Shown: positions 1 to 10,233, numbered from the stretch's first letter. The stretch is 64,000 nt of DNA from Microcoleus vaginatus PCC 9802 (GCA_022701275.1 CP031740.1:4599001-4663000); one strand, 5' to 3'. Notes: a model not told the origin generated them from the letters alone. A program made the numbers and translations.

Positions 1-2479
1 CTCTGTTAAATCCGGCGTAAATCTCGGAATTGACGGGCCCCGTAGCATCAACTTGACCGTTGAGGGCGTAAAGATACGGCGAATTCAAGCTATTGTTTAG
101 CCCGTTTTTGTTATCCCACCCAAGTTGTTCGTTGCTGACTTCTAACTCGACACTCGAAGCGTTAGTCACAAAGTTAGGCAAATTTCCTGGGGTAAGTTCT
201 CCGCCAGGAGGTGTATTATAGTCATTGCCGAAAACGCTCATATTGCCGTTAACAATGTTCATCTCGGCATCGCGGCTTTGAGTGCTGCCATCCCCTCCAT
301 AGCCATCGTTTGACCCAGAGTCGCCCAGATTTACCGTCCATCCTGACGGGGTTTGGTCGTATTCAACGATGAATTTGGCTTTCTTGATCTTGCCGTCAAA
401 ATTTATTTTTGCTACGGCTTCTAACCAACTGTCTGCGTTGGAGTCGGTAGGGGTATTTACTAGAGAAATAAACGGGTTTTCCCCACCGGTAATTTCGCCT
501 GTTTTGAGGTCTATTTGGTACGGACTCAGGGTTGAAGGTTGACCGTTAGCAGCAATAGTTAGTGTGGTTTGTTTGGTAGTACCGGCAACGCCACCGGTGA
601 TTGTGCCAAAGTTGAAGATTGCGGTTTCGGCATTTTCAACTAGGTTGTCGGGTTTGATAGTAAATGCAACATTCTGGGTGAGTGCGTCACCTGTGGCACC
701 TGCGGGGAATGTAATGGATGTCGGCGAAAAGGTGTAGTCTGAATTTTCGGTGGCTGTGCTACTGGGGTCGATGACAATTGGCACTGTCACGTCAGCGTCA
801 GGAGTGGCGCTGATAGTAACGGGAATATTGACTACTGTATCGGCAGTTCCTTCAGTGCCACTGTAAGTTGCAGCCCCGAAATTTACCGCCGGGGTTGTAT
901 TAAGCAGAATCGAGGTATTTTGAGAGTCAAAGTTCGCCGTAGCTAAATCGGATAAGCCATCTTTGTTAAAATCGCCTACAACAATACCTTGGGGACTGTC
1001 TCCCACAACAAAATTAGTGGCAGTGCCAAAGCTGCCATCGCCACTTCCAAACAAGACGGAGACATCGCCCGATGAATTGTTGGCTGTAGCTAAATCAATT
1101 TTTCCATCGGCATTGAAGTCACCACTAGCAATAGCAAGGGGTTGTGTTCCAACGCCAAAGTTGGTAGCTGCACTAAAGCTTCCTGTGCCAGTTCCTAACA
1201 GTATTGATACGTTGTTTGACCCACCTTCATTACTCGTTGCTAAGTCAGGATTATTGTCTCCGTTAAAGTCTCCTAAAGCAATGTAATTAGGGCTATTTCC
1301 AACAGTAAAGTTAGCGGCGGCGCCGAAAGTGCCATCAGCATTCTGCAACACGATGGATACGTCGCTAGAACCCGAGTTCGCTGTCGCAAAGTCTGACTTG
1401 CCATCCTTGTTAAAGTCGCCGACAAGCACAAAATAGGGAGTTGACCCCACGCTCAAATTAGTGGCTGTGGCAAAAGTACCATTACCATTCCCCAGCAAGA
1501 TGGAGACGTTGTTAGAGGTTTGATTGGCTGTAGCTACATCAAAATTGCCGTCGGCGTTAAAGTCTCCCACAGCTACGCCATAAGGACTTGACCCCACCCC
1601 AAAGTAAGTGGCTACACCAAAAGTGCCATCGCCATTCCCTAACAGGAGAGAAACGTCGTTAGTAGAATTATTGGCCGTAACTAAGTCAGAATTGCCGTCT
1701 TTGTTAAAGTCCTCTACAGCGACAGACCAGGTAGTGAGATCGCTTGGCGGGCTGGTGTTAAGATTAGTGGCAGCGCCAAATTTGCCAGTGCCATCTCCCA
1801 GTGCGATCGAGACGTTGCGATTAACTCCAGTGGTTGCAAAGGCTAGGTCAAGGTTGCCGTCTTTGTTAAAGTCCCCAGTCGCAACTTTACGGAGACTGTA
1901 GGTTATGGGAAAATTAGTTGCCGGATCAAAAGTAGGCAGAACATACTCGTAACCTGCTAATACTTCGGCTTCAAATACCAGCGGCGTTTCTATTTCCCCG
2001 GTTCTGACTTCCAGTTCCCAGTCGCCGCCTTTTGCTACACTTCCGGTGAGGTTTTTGGAAGCCGCAACCGATGCCCCAGTTAACTCACTCAAGCGTTTGA
2101 CAAATGCTTTTCCTGTCTCGCCTGCTGCTACACAGCACCCGTACAGCAGGATATTCGGTCGATTTTTGCTCCTTGAGTCGGTTCGTTGCGAAAACCATTG
2201 CTGTAGAGAATCCCGATCGCACTCTATATCATCTAAACTCAAGCGAACGTCGCCTAGTTGCAAGCTGCCCGGAGCACCGTGAGAAACGATGTGAATGCTG
2301 TCAATATTAGTACGAAGAGCTAAAATTTGAGTAATTTGGTCGATCGCATCCCGGTTCCCATCCAAAACGACTACTTCCGTACCCGGTGTTACTCCGGCAA
2401 TCAAACTTTGATAATTTTCTACTTTAGTGTCGATAAAGGCGATCGCACTTGGTGAAACTTGATTATTTAAATTTGGCAT
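1..2479 (-). CDS. Giant secreted DUF4347 / FG-GAP / Calx-beta protein, C-terminus beyond window
   Basis: The reading frame is open from an ATG at 2479 to the window edge, giving about 826 visible residues. The start MPNLN matches the start of the neighbouring paralogue. Residues ~10-170 form a DUF4347 domain with a His in IVSHG (residue 67) and a Cys pair in LLYGCC (~115/116). Residues ~190-520 hold seven FG-GAP/VCBS units, each with a GDFNKDG-like calcium loop, the second degenerate (EDFN). One Calx-beta-like domain follows (~530-645). From ~650 on the sequence differs completely from the paralogue and I recognise no family. No ordinary signal peptide is visible; proteins of this architecture are usually exported by type I secretion through C-terminal signals, here out of view. 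The first ~640 codons closely copy those of the gene at 2983-10233, which suggests recent duplication or gene conversion. Function is unknown; a calcium-binding surface or secreted adhesin is likely. Confidence 0.85.
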   Translation of the reverse strand, partial: MPNLNNQVSPSAIAFIDTKVENYQSLIAGVTPGTEVVVLDGNRDAIDQITQILALRTNIDSIHIVSHGAPGSLQLGDVRLSLDDIECDRDSLQQWFSQRTDSRSKNRPNILLYGCCVAAGETGKAFVKRLSELTGASVAASKNLTGSVAKGGDWELEVRTGEIETPLVFEAEVLAGYEYVLPTFDPATNFPITYSLRKVATGDFNKDGNLDLAFATTGVNRNVSIALGDGTGKFGAATNLNTSPPSDLTTWSVAVEDFNKDGNSDLVTANNSTNDVSLLLGNGDGTFGVATYFGVGSSPYGVAVGDFNADGNFDVATANQTSNNVSILLGNGNGTFATATNLSVGSTPYFVLVGDFNKDGKSDFATANSGSSDVSIVLQNADGTFGAAANFTVGNSPNYIALGDFNGDNNPDLATSNEGGSNNVSILLGTGTGSFSAATNFGVGTQPLAIASGDFNADGKIDLATANNSSGDVSVLFGSGDGSFGTATNFVVGDSPQGIVVGDFNKDGLSDLATANFDSQNTSILLNTTPAVNFGAATYSGTEGTADTVVNIPVTISATPDADVTVPIVIDPSSTATENSDYTFSPTSITFPAGATGDALTQNVAFTIKPDNLVENAETAIFNFGTITGGVAGTTKQTTLTIAANGQPSTLSPYQIDLKTGEITGGENPFISLVNTPTDSNADSWLEAVAKINFDGKIKKAKFIVEYDQTPSGWTVNLGDSGSNDGYGGDGSTQSRDAEMNIVNGNMSVFGNDYNTPPGGELTPGNLPNFVTNASSVELEVSNEQLGWDNKNGLNNSLNSPYLYALNGQVDATGPVNSEIYAGFNR

Positions 2480-2817
2480 ACTGCACCTACTAATAGCTAA
2501 AAAAAGACAATGATTCCCCTGTTTCGCGACTTGCATCGGAAACACTTTCTGAAGGTTGTAGTAACCATAACTGTTTTTTGAGAAAATCTATATAAACTTT
2601 TCTTTATAAACACTTTTTTAGTTAAAGTTTTGATAAAGATGGGGAAATTTATTAAGTAATATTACGGATGAGCCAGCGCGAGGTGGATTACATAACACAA
2701 AAGCCGTTCAATAGCAAGTGTGATTAGACTGAAATATTAAGCTCGGGATTTTTGATACATATCTGCGATCCGGTTCCGCCCTTCGTTTCAACCCCTGGCG
2801 GACTTTCGGGCAAGGGT

Positions 2818-2878
2818 GGGGGCGGGTTTACGAGATAATTGGTTTTAGGCAATTATTTTTGGTAAAACCCGCCCCTAA
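2818..2878. repeat. Dispersed hairpin repeat (GGGGCGGGTTTA arms)
   Basis: The arms GGGGCGGGTTTA (2819-2830) and TAAAACCCGCCCCT (2863-2876) are inverted and enclose a centre containing TTGGTTTT and GGCAATTATT. A second copy with the same arms and centre lies at 62830-62891. It is non-coding and can fold on either strand. I infer a miniature mobile or structural repeat rather than a gene-specific terminator. Confidence 0.75.
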
Positions 2879-2910
2879 AACTTATTCGTTACCATCTTTA
2901 CGGGCGATTC

Positions 2911-2938
2911 GCTACGGGATAGCTTCGCTTCACGTACT
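2911..2938. repeat. Dispersed repeat, copy 1
   Basis: A 21-bp stretch at 2914-2934, containing GGGATAGCTTCGCTTC, is repeated exactly in reverse complement at 22303-22323. Both copies are intergenic. Confidence 0.7.
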
Positions 2939-2982
2939 TGCTTCTAACTCCGATAGAATAAGTGCTTGAACCCACACCTTTC

Positions 2983-5900
2983 TTAAATCAACCCGAAATT
3001 AACGGCACTGATACTGCTAGCAGAAATACCACTGAGAGAAGCTAAAATCTCCCCTGTTTGTGCAAACCGGATTAAAGTTGCACCGCTATCTTCGAGAATT
3101 GCCAATTGCGAGAAACTTAGCCCGTTACCCAATACTAACAAGTCTTTACCGACCTCAAAGTCATCAATTGTATCAATACCGGAATAGCTAGAGAGTAAGA
3201 ATTTATCATTGCCTACATCCCCTACTAAGGTATCATCCCCCAAATCGCCACTGAGGAAATCGTTACCCTGACCTCCTAGCAGAATATCATTGCCTTGACC
3301 GCCGTAGAGGGTATCGTCGCCCTTTTCACCAATTACGATGTCTTCACCTCGATTGCCAGAAATAAAGTCACTGCTGGCACCACCAGTCAAAGTATCAAAA
3401 CCCTTTCCGCCATAAAGCGTATCGTCCCCAATTCCACCATCTGTTAAGTCGTTCCCCTGATTGCCATTCATCCAATCATTGCCATCAAGGCTAAACAGCA
3501 AGTCATTTCCTTTTTTACCGCGCAATATATCATCGCTAGCGCTGCCCATGAGGGTATCGTCGCCATCTGTACTTTCGCTAGTATTTTCCCCATCTTTAAC
3601 TAATTCAATACCGCTGCTGGGGAAGGGTTCTTCTGGTGTAGATGGTGCGATCGAGTCATCAGTATCTAAGGTATTGCGGACTGTTGGGTTGTTAGCTGTC
3701 GCCGCCTGAATTTTGGTATTTAGAGATGCACCAGTATTTTCGGAAATCGCCGACTGAATCGTTTTATTTCCGGCTGCGACTTGCAGTAAATCTTGGGCTA
3801 CTTCTCCTTGTGCGACTTTTTGTATGCGGGCGATTTCTGTCGCGGCATCTGAGGGCGAGGAATTGCTGGAGACGATCGCCTTTATCCGCTGATTTCCCTC
3901 TGCAATAATAGAGGCAGCATCCGAAGCAATACTAGATACTTGCGGTACTTGCAGTTGAGTCGTCGCCGACTGAATAATCGTCTGCACTTGTGTGGAATTG
4001 CTTAAATCGACAGTGCCAGATTTAATTTGATCGGCAACGGCGGAAATTACGCTAGAGGCAATCTCATTTTTCGCGGTATTTGAAGCACCGCTAATTAAAT
4101 CAGTTATCAAAACAATGGTATTTTGCACCTGAGCGTGTGCTGCATAAACCGCCAAAGCGTTCGGGTCGTTTTGAGTAATTGCCTGTAGCGGATCGTAGCT
4201 AGTCAAGTCAATTGCTGACGACAGTCCCAGTGCAGATTTTACCTGAATTTGCGCCTGATTTTGGTCAGTCCCTTGCTCGACCAACTCGGTCATTAGGGTA
4301 GTTAACGGAGTGACGACAATAGCATCAGGTGTGGCAAAGAGGGGCGTTTGCTGCGGCAAATAAGTAGAGGTATTGATGCCGTCTCTAAGTACAATTTTGC
4401 CTTCATCCGGTTCGAGGTCGCCACTGTTATTTGTGTCGAACTTGTCAAGAGAGACATCTAAGTCAAAGCTGCCATCCGCGTTAGTAATTGAGAACGGTTC
4501 GCTGTCATCTTTGATTCCATTAAAGTTGGCATCGAAGAAGACAGTCGCCCCGGCCATGTAACCGTTAATTGCTCTGCCCCTAGTGCTAGAACTCGGCCCC
4601 AAACTAAAGCTAGCTAACTCAAATGTGGCCAAGTTATTATCGTAGACTGTTTTGTAATCAAATCCACAAGGATAAGGTATGTTGATTTCAGGGGTGATCT
4701 TTTTGCGACCCCAGGGCGTCCAAACTTTTACTGCGGGAATGGTTTTCTCACAGAATTTAACTGAAATTACCTTAGCTTCAGCAGCCAAGAAAGCATTAAC
4801 TTGTCCTGCTACATCAAACAGTTCTGAGGGCTGGCTGATGCGCGAAGTGATTTCCGATGTTCGGATTTTTCCGTCGCCGCCTTGTTTGGGCTGGAATTCT
4901 CCAATATCTATCAAATCAATGCCGACTTTTCCTTGAATTCCACCTTTGACATAACCCTCGACAATTTTCGCATCTATCCCTGCACCCACGGCAATACTAG
5001 CGTCAAGACTGAGTTCGTCAACATCTGGCCCTGTACCGTCAGCATTTTCGCGATCGCTCACATAAAATCCATCCAAAACTTTGTCAGCAGAACCCGCATC
5101 AAAATTTGAGTTTTTCCACTGGTTTAATCCGTAGGTATCATACCCAAATCCTAGATGAGCTGAAGCACTAAAATTCCCTTCCAGTAAACCCTCTATCGGC
5201 CCCCAGATTGGAAATTTTTGATCGATATTAAAGTCAAATCCCAGTTTGGGCATCTGATAGGTGAAGACCGGAACATCCGGTTTACCTATCAACAATTGAA
5301 TTGCGGTTTCTGGTTTCGTTAATAGTGGCAAATCAAAGCCATCAATATCTTGTAAAGCATTTAAGAAGTCCTTGACAGTGGCGCTTGTTTTGGAGTTAAT
5401 TTGTTGGTTAGCCGTTTGCTGTACAGCATTTGTTGGAACTGGTAAAGCATTCTGAAGATTAGCACTTGGGTCGGCAACATCTATATTACCCAGAGTGTAG
5501 GAACCCAAGTCGATTTTATCTGGAGAATTTGCTATTTGGTTTGCCAAATCCACAACTTTATCAACCTTGGCAACCGCCTCTAAAAAGCGAGTATCGATAT
5601 CGCGGCCAGATATTTTTGCTGCCAGCTCTAGTACACTGACTATGCCATCCCCATTTTTATCAAACGGCCCCGCTAGACCGATTTTAGACAGTAACTTGGT
5701 GTCGGCATTGAGGAAGTTGATAACGGGTCGAAATGGTTTGATGACATCGGAAATTTTACCGATAATTGGTTTGGCAAAATTATTGACAAATGTTCCCAAA
5801 TCAAGTTGCATATTGTTAAACGCAACTGTAGGCTTTTGTGGCCCTGTTAATTGACCGTTAGCGTAATTTAGGATTGGCCAATCCACTGCTAAGTCGAAGT

Positions 5901-8900
5901 TATACGAGGGGAATGCAGCATTGCCGTTGATGCTGGTTTTTGCTGTGAGACCGAGATTAGCATTGCTCGTTAAGTTGGCATTGAATAAGTCTTTAAACTG
6001 ATAGTTGCCTTGCAGTTCTGGCAAGGTGAGGCGAGAGCCATCATTCGGGGCGCCGAGATTGTCTAAGTCATTAAGCTTAACTTCGAGGTTGGCATCGACT
6101 TTAGTAGGGTTGTTGGTATCGTTTGCCAGGTCAACTTGGAAAAAACCTAAGTTGCCTTTAGCCTTGAATTGGTCATCTAGGTTCAAGTCAATGTTGGCGG
6201 TTAATTTGGTTTTGTCAGTATCTATGTAGCAGCCAAAATCTTTACTAACACCAACTCCTAGGGACAAGTTGTAGTTGTATTTTGATTTGGCTTTTCCATC
6301 TACATCTAAGCTTAAGGCTGGTACTCCTAAATTTTGCGAGAGATTGATCTCGGGAAACTGATATTGCTTGCTCAGAGTAATTAGCAAGCTACTTTCATCA
6401 GCACTAGAATTCTCAGTTAGAGCAACATTGAAGTCAGATCCCAGTGCCGTGCGGAGGCTACTTTCTAACTGACTCAGACTTTGATTTCCATGATTTTTAA
6501 TCGTATCGACTAACTTAGTCTTGAAGTTGCCAATAAAATCTGGGGAAATGTCCTTGAGGGGGCCGACAATGGGTAGGTTAACTGCCTGTAATTGGTCCTC
6601 AAGAATTTTCTCAAGTTTATCCAATCCAGCTTCTACGCCGCACCAATTCTTCTGCGTGTCGATGTTACCAACAGGCGTTGGCGGTGTCGGCGTCGGCGGT
6701 TCTGGTGTCGGCGTCGGCGGTTCTGGTGTCGGTGTCGGCGGTTCTGGCGTCGGCGGTTCTGGTGTCGGCGTCGGCGGTTCTGGTGTCGGCGTCGGCGGTT
6801 CTGGTGTCGGCGTCGGCGGTTCTGGTGTCGGCGTCGGCGGTTCTGGTGTCGGTGTCAGCGGTTCTGGTGTCGGCGTCGGCGGTTCTGGTGTCGGTGTCGG
6901 CGGTTCTGGTGTCGGTGTGGGTGTAGTGTCGTTATCCGCGATCGCCACCGTCACCCCTGGAACCACAACCACATTATACTTAGCATCAGTGCTAGTCACA
7001 CTGTGAGTAAGATTAGCGCTGTGTCCCCCTTCCACAATCGTATCGTCAACAGCCTGCACTGTAACTGTTTGAGCGTCGTTCCAATTATCTGCAGTGAAAG
7101 TCACAGGGGCGATCGCCTGAATCTGCTCACCTGTTGTGAGAGTGATAGTTACAGGGGCGATCGGCTGCGACGTTAATTTGAGCTCATAACTGCCATTTGC
7201 ACCGCCTTCTGTAGCAGTTGTTGCCGTGGGAGTAATAGAAATACCAGCGGTATCATTGTCCTTATTGGTAATGCTAACATCCGCTACATCTCGGTTGCTG
7301 TAATTGGCATCGGTACTAACAGCAGCCTCCGTGACAATTTTGTAGTCAATATCGCCGTCAGCAATGCTATCCTCAACCCCTGTTACTGTCACCGGCTGCG
7401 GTACACTCCAGTTAGCCGGAGTGAATGTTAAACTATTAGTCGAAACTGTTCCCTCGGCAACATTATCCGTGTTCAAACCGATAGTAACATCAGCAGTCGG
7501 CTGAGTATTCAGAACCGCAGTAAAGTTAGCAGGAGTGCCATCTTCACCCGTAATTAATCCCGCCGTCGGATTAATTGTAATTCCAGGAGTGTCATTGTCA
7601 GTGTTGGTGACGGTGACATCATCAGGATCGAGGTTATTGTAATTAGCATCGGTACTCACAGCAGCAGCCGTGACAATTTTGTAAGGTTGAGGGCCATCAG
7701 CTACTAAATCGTCAACACCACTCACTGTTATTGTTTGCGGTTGATTGTAGTTAGCCGGAGTGAAAGTTAAGCTATTAGTTGAAACTGTTCCTTCTGCAAC
7801 AGTGTCACTCCTCAAACCGATGGTAACGTTAGCAGTAGGTTGAGCGTTGAGTTTGACTGTAAATTCTGCCTTGCCACCAACTTCACTTGTAGTTAATCCC
7901 GATATTGGGTTAACTGTGAAATCGGCTTTGTCATCATTAGTAATAGTTGTGGTAGCGGTAGCAGTAATAATTGTCGGTGTTACGCCCGGGCTTGTGGGAC
8001 TTGAAAGGGTGACGGCTATGGTTTCGTCGGGTTCAACTAGGGTGTCGCCTAATACATCCAGAGTAAGAGTTTTGGATGTTTCACCGGCGGCAAAATTAAT
8101 GGTGCCAGTAACAGCAGTTGCGCCAGAAATGCCACCGATGTTGTTGTAATCGCTGACGTTTGTAGCTGTTCCTCCAATGGTATAATTGACGCTACTTACC
8201 CCGCCTGTGTCGCCGCTGCGAGTCGCAGTGAAAGTCAGAGGCTTTGTGCCGGTATTACCTTCGTCCATGGTTGCAATATCGGCGGCAATGGCATAAGAAA
8301 CAGTACCGTTAGCAGCAATAGTTAATGTTGTTTGTTTGGTTGTACCTGCCACGCTACCGGTGATTGTGCCCAAGTTGAGAATTGCGGTTTCGGCGTTTTC
8401 AGGGAGATTGTCAGGTTTGATAGTAACTGCAACATTCTGAGTGAGAGTAGTAGTGCCGGCGGGGAAAGTAACAGTAGTAGGCGAAAAAGTGTAGTCTGAA
8501 TTTTCGGTGGCTGTGGTAGTGGGGTCGATGACAATTGGGACTGTTACAGCAGCGTCAGGAGTAGCGCTGATAGTAACGGGAATATTGACTACTGTATCCG
8601 CAGTTCCTTCAGTGCCACTGTAAGTTGCAGCACCGAAATTTACCGCCGGGGATGTATTCAGCAGAATCGAGGTGTTTTGAGAGGCAAAGTTCGCCGTAGC
8701 TAAATCGGATAAGCCATCTTTGTTAAAATCGCCTACAACAATACCTTGGGGACTGGCTGCCACAAGAAAAGTAGTGGCAGTCCCAAAGCTGCCATTGCCA
8801 CTTCCAAACAAGACGGAGACATCGCCCGCTCCATTGTCGGCTGTAGCTAAATCGACTTTTCCATCGGCATTGAAGTCACCACTAGCAATAGCAAGGGGTT

Positions 8901-10233
8901 GTGTTCCAACGCTAAAGTTGTTAGCTGCACTAAAGCTTCCTGTGCCATTTCCTAACAGTATTGATACGTTGCTTGAGATTTGATTGCTGGTTGCTAAGTC
9001 AGGATTGTTGTCCCCATTAAAGTCTCCTAAAGCAATGTAATTAGGGCTATTTCCAACACTAAAGTTAGTGGCGGCGCCGAAGGTGCCATCAGCATTCTGC
9101 AACAGGATGGATACGCTGTTAGAACCAAAGTTCGCTGTCGCTAAGTCTGACTTGCCATCCTTGTTAAAGTCGCCGACAACCACAAAATAAGGATTTGACC
9201 CCACGCTCAAATTAGTAGCTGCGCCAAAAGTACCATTACCATTTCCCCGCAAGATGGAGACGTTGTTAGAGGTTTGATTGGCTGTAGCTAAATCTGAATT
9301 GCCGTCCCCGTTGAAGTCTCCCACAGCGACGGTATAGGGCCTTGACCCCACACCAAAGTAGGTGGCAGTACCAAAAGTGCCATCGCCATTTCCTAACAGG
9401 AGAGAAACGTTGTTAGTCGCATTATTAGCCGTAACCAGGTCAGAATTACCGTCTTTGTTAAAGTCGCCTACAGCGACAGAGTAGGTAGAGAGATCGCTTG
9501 GCGGGCTGGTGTTAAGATTAGTGGCAGCGCCAAATTTGCCAGTGCCATCTCCCAGTGCGATCGAGACGTTGCGAGCCTCTCCAGTGGTTGCAAAGGCTAG
9601 GTCAAGATTGCCGTCTTTGTTAAAATCGCCAGTGGCAACTTTACGGAGACTGTATGTTATGGGAAAATTAGTCGCAGCACCAAAACTATTCAAAACATAC
9701 TCGTAAGCTGCTAATACTTCGGCTTCAAATACCAGCGGCGTTTCAATTTTCCCGGTTCTGACTTCTAGGAACCAGTCGCCGCCCTTTGCTACACTTCCCG
9801 TGAGGTTTTGGGAGGCCGCAACTCTTGCCCCGGTTAACTCACTCAAGCGTTTGACAAATGCTTTACCTGTCTCGCCTGCTGCTACACAGCACCCGTACAA
9901 GAGGATATTAGGTCGAGTGTCGCTGATTGAGTAGGGCACTGGCGAAAACCACTGCTGTAGATCCTGCCGATCGCACTCTATATCATCTAAACTAAAGCGA
10001 ACGTCGCCGAGTTGCAAGCTGCCCGGAGCACCGTGAGAAACGATGTGAATGCTGTCAATATTGCTGCGATCACCTAAAATTTCAGTAATTTGGTCGATCG
10101 CATCCCGGTTCCCATCCAAAACGACTACTTCCGTACCCGGTGTTACCCCGGCAATCAAACTTTGATAATCTTCAACTTGAGTGTCGATAAAGGCGATCGA
10201 CCTTACTGAAACTGGAATATTTAAATTTGGCAT
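2983..10233 (-). CDS. Giant secreted DUF4347 / FG-GAP / Calx-beta / RTX protein (2416 aa)
   Basis: I chose the ATG at 10233 (MPNLN), not the upstream in-frame ATG at 10266, because it matches the paralogue and has GGTGG upstream. Domains: DUF4347 (~10-170, His67, Cys115/116); seven FG-GAP repeats (~190-545) predicted to form a beta-propeller; about five Calx-beta or related beta-sandwich units (~545-1100); a TPTPEPP linker (~1103-1186); a ~660-residue region of unknown type rich in amphipathic beta pattern (~1190-1850); a segment with FFDANFNGIKDDSEPF (~1890) and helices; and RTX-type glycine/aspartate nonapeptides such as GGQGNDILLGGQGND (~2220-2340). The C-terminal RTX block suggests calcium-dependent folding after type I secretion; no transporter is nearby. 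A likely role is extracellular adhesion, matrix or motility sheath, by inference only. An alternative is a toxin or self-processing protein, because DUF4347 carries a His/Cys pair. Confidence 0.9.
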   Translation of the reverse strand: MPNLNIPVSVRSIAFIDTQVEDYQSLIAGVTPGTEVVVLDGNRDAIDQITEILGDRSNIDSIHIVSHGAPGSLQLGDVRFSLDDIECDRQDLQQWFSPVPYSISDTRPNILLYGCCVAAGETGKAFVKRLSELTGARVAASQNLTGSVAKGGDWFLEVRTGKIETPLVFEAEVLAAYEYVLNSFGAATNFPITYSLRKVATGDFNKDGNLDLAFATTGEARNVSIALGDGTGKFGAATNLNTSPPSDLSTYSVAVGDFNKDGNSDLVTANNATNNVSLLLGNGDGTFGTATYFGVGSRPYTVAVGDFNGDGNSDLATANQTSNNVSILRGNGNGTFGAATNLSVGSNPYFVVVGDFNKDGKSDLATANFGSNSVSILLQNADGTFGAATNFSVGNSPNYIALGDFNGDNNPDLATSNQISSNVSILLGNGTGSFSAANNFSVGTQPLAIASGDFNADGKVDLATADNGAGDVSVLFGSGNGSFGTATTFLVAASPQGIVVGDFNKDGLSDLATANFASQNTSILLNTSPAVNFGAATYSGTEGTADTVVNIPVTISATPDAAVTVPIVIDPTTTATENSDYTFSPTTVTFPAGTTTLTQNVAVTIKPDNLPENAETAILNLGTITGSVAGTTKQTTLTIAANGTVSYAIAADIATMDEGNTGTKPLTFTATRSGDTGGVSSVNYTIGGTATNVSDYNNIGGISGATAVTGTINFAAGETSKTLTLDVLGDTLVEPDETIAVTLSSPTSPGVTPTIITATATTTITNDDKADFTVNPISGLTTSEVGGKAEFTVKLNAQPTANVTIGLRSDTVAEGTVSTNSLTFTPANYNQPQTITVSGVDDLVADGPQPYKIVTAAAVSTDANYNNLDPDDVTVTNTDNDTPGITINPTAGLITGEDGTPANFTAVLNTQPTADVTIGLNTDNVAEGTVSTNSLTFTPANWSVPQPVTVTGVEDSIADGDIDYKIVTEAAVSTDANYSNRDVADVSITNKDNDTAGISITPTATTATEGGANGSYELKLTSQPIAPVTITLTTGEQIQAIAPVTFTADNWNDAQTVTVQAVDDTIVEGGHSANLTHSVTSTDAKYNVVVVPGVTVAIADNDTTPTPTPEPPTPTPEPPTPTPEPLTPTPEPPTPTPEPPTPTPEPPTPTPEPPTPTPEPPTPEPPTPTPEPPTPTPEPPTPTPPTPVGNIDTQKNWCGVEAGLDKLEKILEDQLQAVNLPIVGPLKDISPDFIGNFKTKLVDTIKNHGNQSLSQLESSLRTALGSDFNVALTENSSADESSLLITLSKQYQFPEINLSQNLGVPALSLDVDGKAKSKYNYNLSLGVGVSKDFGCYIDTDKTKLTANIDLNLDDQFKAKGNLGFFQVDLANDTNNPTKVDANLEVKLNDLDNLGAPNDGSRLTLPELQGNYQFKDLFNANLTSNANLGLTAKTSINGNAAFPSYNFDLAVDWPILNYANGQLTGPQKPTVAFNNMQLDLGTFVNNFAKPIIGKISDVIKPFRPVINFLNADTKLLSKIGLAGPFDKNGDGIVSVLELAAKISGRDIDTRFLEAVAKVDKVVDLANQIANSPDKIDLGSYTLGNIDVADPSANLQNALPVPTNAVQQTANQQINSKTSATVKDFLNALQDIDGFDLPLLTKPETAIQLLIGKPDVPVFTYQMPKLGFDFNIDQKFPIWGPIEGLLEGNFSASAHLGFGYDTYGLNQWKNSNFDAGSADKVLDGFYVSDRENADGTGPDVDELSLDASIAVGAGIDAKIVEGYVKGGIQGKVGIDLIDIGEFQPKQGGDGKIRTSEITSRISQPSELFDVAGQVNAFLAAEAKVISVKFCEKTIPAVKVWTPWGRKKITPEINIPYPCGFDYKTVYDNNLATFELASFSLGPSSSTRGRAINGYMAGATVFFDANFNGIKDDSEPFSITNADGSFDLDVSLDKFDTNNSGDLEPDEGKIVLRDGINTSTYLPQQTPLFATPDAIVVTPLTTLMTELVEQGTDQNQAQIQVKSALGLSSAIDLTSYDPLQAITQNDPNALAVYAAHAQVQNTIVLITDLISGASNTAKNEIASSVISAVADQIKSGTVDLSNSTQVQTIIQSATTQLQVPQVSSIASDAASIIAEGNQRIKAIVSSNSSPSDAATEIARIQKVAQGEVAQDLLQVAAGNKTIQSAISENTGASLNTKIQAATANNPTVRNTLDTDDSIAPSTPEEPFPSSGIELVKDGENTSESTDGDDTLMGSASDDILRGKKGNDLLFSLDGNDWMNGNQGNDLTDGGIGDDTLYGGKGFDTLTGGASSDFISGNRGEDIVIGEKGDDTLYGGQGNDILLGGQGNDFLSGDLGDDTLVGDVGNDKFLLSSYSGIDTIDDFEVGKDLLVLGNGLSFSQLAILEDSGATLIRFAQTGEILASLSGISASSISAVNFGLI
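6676..6926 (-). repeat. 21-bp coding tandem repeat encoding TPTPEPP linker
   Basis: About twelve units of 21 bp encode the seven-residue unit TPTPEPP inside the giant gene. Copies differ by few bases, one reads EPL and one is shortened. The repeat is in frame and separates the Calx-beta block from the following region. Such arrays change copy number readily. Confidence 0.9.

Larger units (their letters stand above)
2480..2982. other. Intergenic region between the two giant-protein genes
   Basis: There is no credible gene here. The part next to 2480 is AT-rich and should hold the promoter of the left gene. The part near 2814-2940 holds two dispersed repeats, listed separately. I see no clear hairpin plus T-run terminator. 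Confidence 0.6.

Noticed and set aside
6676..6926. Possible CRISPR-like array
   Set aside because: The 21-bp units are contiguous with no unique spacers and are in frame within a long coding gene.
6521..7006. 161-codon plus-strand frame rich in GVGVGGSG
   Set aside because: It is the antisense reading of the TPTPEPP tandem repeat within the giant gene; composition is set by the repeat and no ribosome site is seen.
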